Source of the DNA: Symsagittifera roscoffensis
Lineage: Eukaryota; Xenacoelomorpha; Acoela; Convolutidae
Length of the DNA: 64,000 nucleotides
Assembly (NCBI RefSeq): GCF_963678635.1
Contig: NC_087067.1
Coordinates: 37,828,686-37,892,685 of the forward strand
Direction: 5' to 3'
Of this stretch, positions 56,087 through 64,000 are shown piece after piece. The translations under genes and the position numbers were made by a program. A model generated the notes under the pieces. It did not search any database and was not told the DNA's origin. It saw nothing but the letters and a program-made list of their open reading frames with translations. Positions within the stretch are counted from its first letter, which is position 1, and each line of letters begins with the position of its first letter.

Positions 56087-56240
56087 ACTTACGAAAGTAA
56101 GTGACTTGTAATCGAAACTAGACTTCTTTACCCTGAACAATTATTCTTAAATACTATTGAATCTTAATAACTTCCAGGTTCCTTCCCCTTGGCCTGGAGG
56201 TAACGCGGTCGCCTGTGCACTCTGATCTCTGGAATTTGAG
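56087..56240 (+). repeat. Hairpin-headed dispersed repeat, copy 2 (TTC1 intron 2)
   Basis: The head ACTTACGAAAGTAAGT is a perfect hairpin. It is followed by GACTTGTAATCGAAACTAGACTT-like sequence, then a segment around 56180-56240 with a GGAATTTGAGTCCCGAC box resembling a pol III B box, so the repeat may be SINE-related. It is similar over about 170 bp to 56664-56850. Confidence 0.6.
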
Positions 56241-56663
56241 TCCCGACAGTACCTTGAGTTTTTCAGTATGTATGAAATTGAAAAAGTTTTTTGGTTAAAA
56301 TCGAATTGTCGGACTTTCGCTTGTCTGCTCAAGTTTTACCGGCTTAGGTGCCTTATCACAGATTTTTCTTGTGCTGTAATAAAGTTTCATTGTAGTTGCA
56401 AGTGTTGTTCATTGTAGTTTCATGGGGACTTAAAACTTTTGAAAGGGACTTGAAAGTTTTTTCGGCTCAACTGGTGTCTGCTCAAAAATAGTCGGCTTTA
56501 TTTCCGCTACGTACGTTTTGTTCTATGTAAAATTCAATGTAAAATTCAATTATCTTGATTGGTATGTTAACCTAAATGATCTTTTATCGAGACATACGAA
56601 ATTTTTGACCAACATAGTTTTTTTCAGCTTCCTTGTTTTTCGACTTCAATTGTTTTTTTTTTT

Positions 56664-56850
56664 ACTTGCGAGAGCAAGTGTCTTGTAATCTAGAACTAGA
56701 CTTTTTCCCCGTTAACAATTTTTCTTGCAAAACTTGAAGTATTGATAATGCTCTATTATCCAACCGTAGCAACTTCCATCTGCCTTCTTAGTTTTGTAAT
56801 GCGCTTACTTTTGTATTCAATGGTCTGGGGTTCGACTTCCGAAATTGAAG
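56664..56850 (+). repeat. Hairpin-headed dispersed repeat, copy 3 (TTC1 intron 2)
   Basis: The head ACTTGCGAGAGCAAGT is followed by GTCTTGTAATCTAGAACTAG and CTTTTTCCCCG. Further on, GGGGTTCGACTTCC (about 56826) is close to the tRNA B-box consensus, again suggesting a tRNA-related SINE body. Confidence 0.6.
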
Positions 56851-57390
56851 TTTTTTTCCTGGAAAAATGCAATTGTCGTACTATAATTTGACGACCTATG
56901 TTTTGTCGGCTTCGTTGCCACATCACGGATATTTTTTGCACTGCAAGCAGTTTTTATTATAGACGCAAGTGTCGTTGAAGAACTCAAATGACACTTGCGT
57001 CAGTTTTTTGTCGGCTCAAATGACAACAATTTTCTTTGGCATTTTTGGTTTTCGAATCAATGAGCGTCTTACCACGTGTTGTCGGCTTAGTGAACATGGT
57101 TAAATACTAAAATTTGTATAATGCTAGTAGTTCTAGTTTTTTCTGAAATTGAATTTTTTCAAAAGTTATATTGATTTTCGTAAGTTTTTTACTTAATTTT
57201 TTCTATCGCATTTTCCATTTGGTAGCTTGCGATGCTTCTTTTTCATTGTATCGGAAATGAAGCGAAGCTCCGCTTCGTCTTTGTGTTCACATTATGTTGT
57301 ATCACAAGTGGTTCCGAAACAAAAATCAGTTCCGAAGCGAAAGTCGACATTTGATAAGCGACTAAATTTAGTTGAAGAATTTTTGTTTAG

Positions 57391-57723
57391 GCATTGGAAT
57401 TTGATCCTCGGTACATGAAAGTATTGAAAAGACGTGCAAAGTGTCACGAGAAAACAGAACAACTGGAACAAGCGCTGGAAGACTATAAGAAGATTCTAGA
57501 ATTGGATCCTTCAGACACCCTTGCTAGGGAAAGAGTATTCAATCTGCCTCGCGAAATCAATGAAAGAAACGAGAAATTGAAAGCGGAAATGCTGGGAAAA
57601 TTGAAGGATTTGGGAAACATGTTTTTGAAACCTTTCGGACTATCTACTGATAATTTTAAGATGAATCAGGATCCAAATACTGGTGGTTACAATGTACAGT
57701 TTTCTCAAAACTCATCAGAATAA
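57391..57723 (+). CDS. TTC1: TTC1 exon 3 (TPR 3 and C-terminus)
   Basis: This exon starts after TTTGTTTAG in phase 0 and ends at TAA (57721-57723). It encodes residues 164-273: ALEFDPRYMKVLKRRAKCHE, TPR 3 through ALEDYKKILELDP (to about residue 204), then the TTC1-specific tail with NERNEKLKAEMLGKLKDLGN and LKPFGLSTDNFKMNQDPNTG. The tail is diagnostic for TTC1 among TPR proteins. Intact, with no stops. AATAAA follows at 57767-57772. Confidence 0.93.
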   Translation, partial: ALEFDPRYMKVLKRRAKCHEKTEQLEQALEDYKKILELDPSDTLARERVFNLPREINERNEKLKAEMLGKLKDLGNMFLKPFGLSTDNFKMNQDPNTGGYNVQFSQNSSE

Positions 57724-58530
57724 TTTTATTTTACTGATCAAATGTATAATTAATTTAGCTTGGTCGAATAAAAGTTTTTTCTTTTGAAGCTGACTGGCAA
57801 ACAAAAAATACAAGTTTTGATTGAGATGTTTTTCAAAAAATATCTTCAAAATTATTTTTTTTAGATGAATTAGTGTTTGGTATAAGTCTGTGATTTTTTA
57901 CCGGGCATTAGCGAACTGGGCTCTTTTGCTTTTCCTTCAACTGCAAATTTTATAAAGAAAAAATTATGTGTTAAAAAAATTATGCGATAAGCAAGGGTAT
58001 TGTAATCGGGTACGACTTTTTTCCCGTAAATAACTGGTCATAGAATGGGTCAAATGGTAATCAGCATGGTTAATTAATCACCATGGTTATCTACATGCAT
58101 GGTTAATTATTAGCATGGCTACTGTATTGGCCTGGTGTTTACGTTAACAGTTGCTTTATTATTTTATCAGATTCGAGATTTATTGGTAGATTTTCGGCAC
58201 ACGTCGTTCGGCTTTAATTCTGTCGGCTGTTTTTTCTAATGTTTTAGTTATGTTTCCAAAACTCATCAGAATAATTTTATTTTACTGATCAAATGTATAG
58301 TTAATTTATCTTGGTAGAATAATTGTTTTTCAAAAAATATCTTCAAAATTTTTTTTAGATGAATTAGTGTTTTGTATAGGTCTGTAATTTTTCCGGGCGT
58401 TAGCGAAGTGGGCTCTTTTGCTTTTCCCCCAACTGCAAATTTTATAAAGAAAAAATTATGTGTTACCCTTGCGATAAGCAAGGGTATTGCAATGGGGTAC
58501 GACTTTTTTCCCGTAAATAACTGGTCGCTA
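57708..58530 (+). repeat. Tandem duplication of TTC1 3' end and downstream sequence
   Basis: The last codons and 3' untranslated sequence (57708-58040, from AAACTCATCAGAATAATTTT) recur at 58253-58530 with small indels. The second copy has lost AATAAA (AATAATTG instead). Both copies end in the hairpin-headed GCGATAAGCAAGGGTATTG sequence and CCCGTAAATAACTGGTC. Confidence 0.85.
57767..57772 (+). terminator. Polyadenylation signal of TTC1
   Basis: AATAAA lies 44 bp after the stop codon, in a G/T-rich context typical of a 3' end. Confidence 0.6.
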
Positions 58531-58540
58531 TTAGTTATGT
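58466..58540 (+). repeat. Hairpin-headed dispersed repeat, copies 4-5
   Basis: The head CCCTTGCGATAAGCAAGGG (58466-58484) is a clean hairpin, followed by TATTGCAATGGGGTACGACT and TTTTTCCCG. The sister sequence at 57983 has lost the left stem arm. Confidence 0.6.
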
Positions 58541-58693
58541 TGGTTTTATGGCGATTGATCTCTAACCGCACATTTTTCTGAAGCTTTTCGTGGTACAAAA
58601 AGAATTAAACAAAGAAATTTGTCAAATTCTTGTTGAAAATTTTTTTAAATGTTTTTAAAATCAATTTTCGGCTTTTTAGTTCGTTTATTATTA

Positions 58694-58990
58694 CGCTTGC
58701 GATTTGCAAGCGTTATTAAATCGGACTGTAGACTTTTTTCTAGTTAACAAATAGTTTAACGAAATCAGTTGAATCACTTGACATGTTAATTTCTCTTCTT
58801 TGATGTGCTCTTTTTATCTGACATGCTCATTTAAAGGAAAATTCAAATTTAACTACTGGATGGGTACTAGTTACTGTAGGGTAGTTTCAGGGGGGAACTT
58901 GAACTTTTTAAAAGTTTTTCTATAAGTTAATTTTAAATGTTACATTTTTTTTTCGGCTCAACTGGTGTCTGCTCAAAGATTGTCGGCCTT
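58694..58990 (+). repeat. Hairpin-headed dispersed repeat, copy 6
   Basis: The head CGCTTGCGATTTGCAAGCG is followed by a TTATTAAATCGGACTGTAGA stretch and TTTTTTCTAGTTAAC. Further on it shares TTCGGCTCAACTGGTGTCTG (about 58953) with 56460, so the repeat body is about 250-300 bp. Confidence 0.55.
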
Positions 58991-59379
58991 GTTTTCACTT
59001 CGTGCAGTTTGTCCAGTTGCTAATTTGAATTTCAAATGTCTTGCTGGGCATGTTTTTCTAGAATTCCTTTTTGATAAAAACAGATGTTATGAAAGTGTAT
59101 TGCTTTTTAATTTTATTTTAGAGGCGCTTTGGAAAATCTTATTTTCTCAAAAACCCTTCTACCGATTTTCAAAAAAGTATCCATAGAAAAACCGCCTACA
59201 TTTTTCTGCGCCTGCACACTCACCTGGTCTCTTTCTCCTTTTGTCTATAGCCTTCGAAAAGGTCTGTGGGGGAAATATTTGACAGATATTTTTCAATATT
59301 TTTTCGTTCTCTGAAAAACCAGCCTAGCAAATCTTATTTTTTAGTTTCAGTAATAAGAAAGGATTTGAAAAACTCACCG

Positions 59380-60640
59380 ATATAAGCGGTTATGTCCAGT
59401 TTTTTTACATATAGAATATTGCCCTCGGAATTGTCAAGTTTTTGATTTTTTGACTGTTGTTTGATTTTTAAAAACTTGTCTCAAAAACTAGCATCCCAAA
59501 CCTGAGGTTGTGTATTCAATGGAATAAACGGGCGATGGGAAGTTTCCCTGAATTAGTGGGGCCACTCACAATTTTTTTCACACAAAAAGTTTTCGCCCTC
59601 GGAGAAGTCAATTCTATAAGTTTTTGAGCGTGTTTTTTTAAATTTTATAAATTTAATCAAAACATACCGTCTCATGTCTGAGATTTTGGGTTCAATCCAA
59701 AGAACGGGTTATGGTACGCTCCCTTGCTTACGCGAATGCCCCCAAGTTTTTTATACACCTAAAGTTATGGTCCTCGGAATAGTCAAGTTTTTTTTTACCG
59801 TTTTTTGAATCTTTTGTTAATTTTTCTCAAGAACTAACCTCCCAAACCTGAGGTTGTGGGTTCAGTGAAGATAACGGGTAGTAGCAAGCTGCCCTGCAGT
59901 AGCAAGCTGCCCACTCACAATGGTATCAACTTCGGAAAAGTCTATTTTTTGAGTTTTTGAGCATTTTTTTAAAATAAATTTAAACAAAAAATACCCTCTC
60001 ATATCTGAAATTACGGGCTCAATCCAAAAAATAGATTGTGGGAAGATCCTTTGCTTACCCGGTTAAGCCCGATTTTTCTTGACACAAAAGATATGGCCCT
60101 CCGAAAAGTCAAAATTTTGATTTTTGACTGTTTCGAGAATTACCCTCCCAAATATGAGTTCTTTGTTTTCTATCGAAATTACAGCTTAAGCGAATCTCTT
60201 CTTTATAAGCGGCGAATCTCAAATTTTGTTACACAAAAAGCTATGATTCTCGGAAAGTCAATTTTTTTGTTGACAGTTTTTGGTATTATCTTGTTGATAT
60301 GTGTCCTGCCAAATCTGATATCATAGGTTTAATCGACCCTTTAAGTTGTTGGAAACTTACCTTCATAATTTGCTGTGCCTAGTTTCTTTTGCAAAAAAAG
60401 TTATGGCCTTTAAACAAAGGAAAGTTTTGAAAATTTAACCGCTTCCGGAGGTTTTTTTACTCAACTCGAAAATTACCGTGCGAACTCTCAGGGTAGCGTT
60501 CAATCGAGAACCCCGTTTTCGTAAATCTTCTCTATTTTACCGGCCACGACCGTTGAATTTTGACCGTTTGTTAGAATTGTTTTGATTTTTCTCAAAAACT
60601 ACCCTATCAAATTTCAGATGAAAATTTCAATCAAAAGAAG
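59380..60640. repeat. Diverged tandem array, period about 155-177 bp
   Basis: About seven to eight units repeat two landmarks: ACCCTCCCAAACCTGAGGTT followed by GTGGGTTCAAT and AACGGG; and CACAAAAAGTTATGGCCCTC followed by GGAAAAGTCAA. The second landmark recurs near 59434, 59605, 59782, 59937, 60098, 60254 and 60410. Units are strongly diverged, so the array is old. No coding frame spans it. Confidence 0.75.
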
Positions 60641-60934
60641 CGGTCGCGCAAATTTTTCCTGCAAAACCGACTAATCCTTAATTTTTGTAAAAGATAGGCT
60701 AGGTATTTGGAAAAATTCCAAAATCTCATAAATTTTCGCTCTCAGTTATTTTAGTTGAGAAACAAGTAAGGTTTTGTGCTATTTAATTATTGAAATTACG
60801 CATTTCATCCTGCATCAGTAAAACAAATTCAAAAAATATCAAATATTTACCTCCAGCTTTAGCTGAGCCCTAGGTGTCCTTCATCGAGACAAACGAAAGT
60901 TTTCGCTCATCTAGTTTTTTCATCATTTTGCATT

Positions 60935-61010
60935 TTTTTCGGCTCGTGCTTTTTTATGATTGTGTTGTATCGCAAGTGGTGCGAAGCTCCGCTTCGCATC
61001 TTTTTCTGAT
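60935..61010 (+). repeat. Repeat fragment with GCGAAGC-TCC-GCTTCGC hairpin
   Basis: TTGTATCGCAAGTGGT and a perfect 7-bp hairpin at 60981-60997 match, in rearranged order, sequence at 57256-57310 (GAAGCGAAGCTCCGCTTCG, then GTATCACAAGTGG). A GGAGCGAAGCTCC hairpin also lies at about 39588. Confidence 0.5.
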
Positions 61011-61029
61011 TATCTAGACGAAAAAAATG

Positions 61030-62262
61030 TTTGAAACTTAGTTTTCTATTGGACAGGAAGTGAAAAGAGTTGATATCGATTAGATTTTCATCAGAGTTTT
61101 AAGGGTGCGGTTTTTTCAATTCGACCTAAAATGTTAGACCCAAAAAACGGGTCGTTTAGCTCCTTTTAGCCGATCAAAGCTTCACGAAAACTACCGGGTC
61201 AGTTTTTGAGCAATTTAAGCGTGTCTTTTCATTTTCTTCTAGGAAAGTTAATGATTGGTATAGTTTCCTAAATTTCTTAAAAGTAAATTTTTTTATGATA
61301 GCCAAAGAATGTCGTTTTAACTAATTGAAATACCAATTTGTTAGCTCTAAAAACTTTTTTTGAATGTTTTGCGCTGTATTTTGGAGATAATGCTTAAACA
61401 TAGTTTCGCTATTTTTTGGAGATAAAGCTTAAACGTCGTCAAACATTGGGATACAAAAGATGCTCATTTTGAAATCATTTGCTCTCTTTTATTATGCAGC
61501 TTTATTCTTGATTGACCAAAAGCAGCCAAAAACGAACCGTTTTTGGGGCGACTGTTTGGGTACGAATTTTGATTAACAAGTTGCACCATACTTTTTACCT
61601 TAAAATTTTAAGCTATTGTTGTTCTTATTTCCTGGGAATGTCAAATCAATTTGAGGAAAACTTGTTTAAATTTTGTTTTTTTTTGTGTCCGGATAATTCA
61701 ATTCAGCACTGAAATCGAAAAAAATCAAATGATTATCAGTGCCAATGTTTTTTCATCGCTCTTATTTACTGAATCTTTCAAAATCAAAAACCTAAGCAGG
61801 CTTGCACAGTATGATTTTTTTAAAGATAGTTTGAGAAGTTTTGATAGTTGGGCTATTAGGCAGAAATTAGTTGAGCGCATGAAAAAAATTGGGTCAAAAA
61901 GCCAAAAAAGGCTATTTTTTCCAAAAAAATGTCATTGCCTGGCATTTATTTTCATCAGTGCGAGTATCAGTGCCGCCAGTGCCTGCGATTTCGCAGACGC
62001 TGTGGCCACCCTGGCAATGTTCCGGCCATATTCTTAATGACCTACTATAAAAGGTTTCTTCTTTTTTAAATTAGTTTTGTTTTTTGTACGTGTGATGAGA
62101 AGATTTGAGTCATATTCGTTTGTCATACTAATTTAGTCATGCTGGACAACATTTTTTCGAAAACTGACTAAAACAATAATTAAAATGAAAAAAACAAACA
62201 AAAAAAAAGAATTTTTATTCACAAGAAGATGCTAAAGAAACTTCTAAAACTAATTTCACTTA
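61030..62262. other. Intergenic, nothing firm
   Basis: One open frame (61651-62037) ends in an Ala/Ser-rich SISAASACDFADAV stretch but has no recognisable domain, no splice context and ordinary AT-rich composition before it. I do not call a gene. Confidence 0.45.
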
Positions 62263-62485
62263 GGGTAGCGGTGGTGAAGTGGTTACGTCTCCGCCTCTCA
62301 ATCGGAAGGTCGGATGTTCGAGGCCCACTATGATCCGTGCTCGTTGCTTGAGGGTGAAGCAACATTACCCAGCCCAGAAAAATAACCAAAAAAATAGCAT
62401 GTAGTTCTTAAACAGGGGCACAACAGCGGTTCGCCGTGATGAGCTGAACAGCTCTTGGGTCTTAATTCGTTAAATAAACGTGTAA
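62263..62485 (+). mobile_element. tRNA-derived SINE
   Basis: The head GGTAGCGGTGGTGAAGTGGT contains a pol III A-box-like TGGTGAAGTGG (62272-62282), and GATGTTCGAGGCC (62312-62325) is close to the B box GGTTCGANNCC. The spacing and an anticodon-arm-like TCCGC...TCGGA between them show tRNA ancestry. A non-tRNA body of about 150 bp follows, ending in TTAAATAAACG. No intact acceptor stem or CCA-end structure, so it is a SINE and not a tRNA gene. Confidence 0.7.
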
Positions 62486-63709
62486 CGGCTCATTCTAATA
62501 TAAGCTTGCTTGCTCGCTTTTTCGCTCAAAATTAGACCTTAAATCAGAAGTTTAAACCGGAGCGGTTTTTCTCGACACTGAGAAAAATCTTAATGTCGTT
62601 TGGATCTTGGCTGAAAGGACTTTAATATGGTTTATCGCTCGCTCCACCCATTCCGATAATTATTTGTGGAATATTTTTGCTGACAAAAATTAAAAGGTAC
62701 ATCTGAAGACGAAGTTCTTCCCCATTTAAACGTGCAGAACCGAAAGAAATAAATTGCTGCTACTGAAAAAGTTTTCATGGGAATAGTTGGGAGTCAGTAT
62801 AAATATAGTATGCTGTGTTTTCACAGCCACCAGGTACAGATTGTTATATTTGGATTGTTTTAATTTTATAGTTTCAGCCTTGCTGTAGCTAGTCACCAAA
62901 AATAGCAGTGTTTCTGCTGTTTTTCAAAAACATCTATTATATTATGACAATGAATCTGAATTACGTAATTTGCTACAACGGTGTTTCTCCACTTATTTCC
63001 TGTAAGTAATGACGGTTGTTCTATTTTGAACCATGAAGTAAGATAAAATGAGAATTATTTGCAAATCAAATGCGGTTCTGATTTGTTTTATACAATTGCC
63101 AAGCAGAATTGTGTGTACCATAAAACGTTGTAAACGCTCGGCATTCAATTGGAACCATTTTTCAACAAAAATTATTCAGTTTGAATAAAATTCAGTCTTT
63201 GACAAGTTGAAAATAATTTTCACAAGTGTGCACTACAAATCAGCGGCATGTAAGTAAAAGAACATATGTGGTTTTAACATTTTAACTTTTTTGGGCATGC
63301 ATTTTCTGAACGCTTTAGCGATGAAACGAAAATTCTGCAAAATTATCTTTTTTCAGCTAATTTTTCTTAACCATTTTACGTAGTTTTTGCTAAATCAAGA
63401 AACTTAAGTACAGGTTTTTTTGTCACAAAATTATTCGATCTCTTTATACGTAGTATTACTCTACATTGTTTATACAAAGGCAAATAACGAATATGTCGGG
63501 CGTTACCCTCAACTATTGACATACGTTTTCAAATTCACCATAAAATTCCTCAAATATAGGCGTTGATTTAACTTTTAGTTGAACTCATGTAAATACCTTT
63601 CGTTTTGACCACAAACAGCAGCCTGATCTAAACAACTGAAAAACAATCTCATCAATCAGCGAAACAGATTTGAAATCGATTAGATTGAACTCAGGAATAG
63701 CAAATCAAA
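62486..63709. other. Intergenic region upstream of the nucleoredoxin-like gene
   Basis: No repeat or gene recognised. The last few hundred bases presumably contain the promoter and 5' untranslated region of the gene at 63710, but no clear TATA or initiator stands out. Confidence 0.4.
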
Positions 63710-64000
63710 ATGACCACTTTTGAAACCATGTTCGGCGAAACTCTCGTCAAAAACGACAAATCCGAATTCAAAACATCCGAATTGTCGACGAAAAAAGGCG
63801 GAGTTGTCGGCGTATATTTCTCGGCTCATTGGTGCCCGCCTTGTCGTGGATTCACACCCGAATTCGCCGAAATTTACAATAAGATAAAAGCCGAAGACAA
63901 GGACTTCGAAGTCGTTTTTGTGTCGTCTGATCGAGATGAAACTGCGTTCGCCGAGTACCACGCTGAAATGCCTTGGCTTGCATTGCCTTACGACAAAAGA
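63710..64000 (+). CDS. Nucleoredoxin-like thioredoxin-fold protein, partial
   Basis: The ATG at 63710 (A at -3, context AATCAAAATGA) opens 97 codons that run off the window. A thioredoxin-like fold is shown by GGVVGVYFSAHWCPPCRGFT: the redox CPPC pair is Cys42 and Cys45 after Trp41, and RGFTP plus the following KDFEVVFVSSDRDE segment are typical of nucleoredoxin and tryparedoxin rather than classical thioredoxin. Such proteins reduce disulfides and in animals regulate signalling partners such as Dishevelled. The gene has richer GC than its surroundings. At least 97 residues without an intron. Further domains cannot be seen. Confidence 0.88.
   Translation, partial: MTTFETMFGETLVKNDKSEFKTSELSTKKGGVVGVYFSAHWCPPCRGFTPEFAEIYNKIKAEDKDFEVVFVSSDRDETAFAEYHAEMPWLALPYDKR

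Noticed and set aside
61651..62037. 128-residue open frame as a gene
   Set aside because: No recognisable domain, no splice or promoter context and no second copy; chance opening in AT-rich DNA is likely.
62263..62340. Functional tRNA gene
   Set aside because: Only the promoter boxes and part of the anticodon arm are recognisable; there is no closed acceptor stem and a SINE body follows.

Overview
The window looks like nuclear DNA from an invertebrate animal. It is visibly AT-rich, has spliced genes with GT...AG introns, and is crowded with eukaryotic mobile elements: Polinton/Maverick, Penelope-like, a non-LTR retrotransposon and a tRNA-derived SINE. The element mix (Polintons plus reverse transcriptases carrying PHD fingers) would suit a cnidarian or a similar marine invertebrate, but the species cannot be fixed from the sequence. 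Only two genes look like working host genes: TTC1 (three exons, 48159-57723) and the start of a nucleoredoxin-like gene (63710 to the window end).

Positions 1-31060 are a decayed Polinton (adintovirus-like) cluster folded into a large palindrome. The left arm (1-5671, running off the window) is the reverse complement of the right arm (22442-29259). Read outward from the centre, each arm carries a penton-like piece, a basic pX-like core protein, the first half of the capsid gene, an AT-rich minisatellite, small accessory frames, a promoter-like array of TGACGTCA sites, and a broken protein-primed DNA polymerase B gene. Between the arms are head-to-head units, with anchor points about 5.6 and 6.0 kb apart. 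Each pairs a minus-strand block (second half of capsid gene, Cys-rich frame, adenain-like protease) with a plus-strand block (penton fused to the end of the capsid gene, Cys-rich frame, protease). They also carry a 48-residue membrane frame and another small frame. All capsid and protease copies share the same internal stops, so amplification followed decay. Plus- and minus-strand copies form two sequence subfamilies, so the inverted pair was amplified as one unit. A 200-N assembly gap sits at one palindrome centre.

Positions 31059-38862 hold three partial copies of another repeat. Two of them end in a zinc-finger start resembling the polymerase N-terminus, preceded by repeated ATTGG (inverted CCAAT) units; it may be the control region of a second Polinton family.

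Positions 39144-47870 hold four pieces of Penelope-like elements whose reverse transcriptase carries a PHD-type zinc finger between the AMG motif and the YVDD motif. One copy has flanking direct repeats, and another has a 583-bp tandem duplication of its 3' part.

Positions 48159-57723 are TTC1. Its first intron (about 7.3 kb) contains a degenerate non-LTR element (SGNH-like, PHD and reverse transcriptase regions), a foldback element and a minisatellite. The end of TTC1 is partly duplicated just downstream. Hairpin-headed dispersed repeats (50163-58760), a diverged array with a period near 155-177 bp (59380-60640) and a tRNA-derived SINE (62263-62485) fill the rest, before the nucleoredoxin-like gene at the right edge. 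Assignments rest on reading translations and comparing copies by eye; no searches were run.
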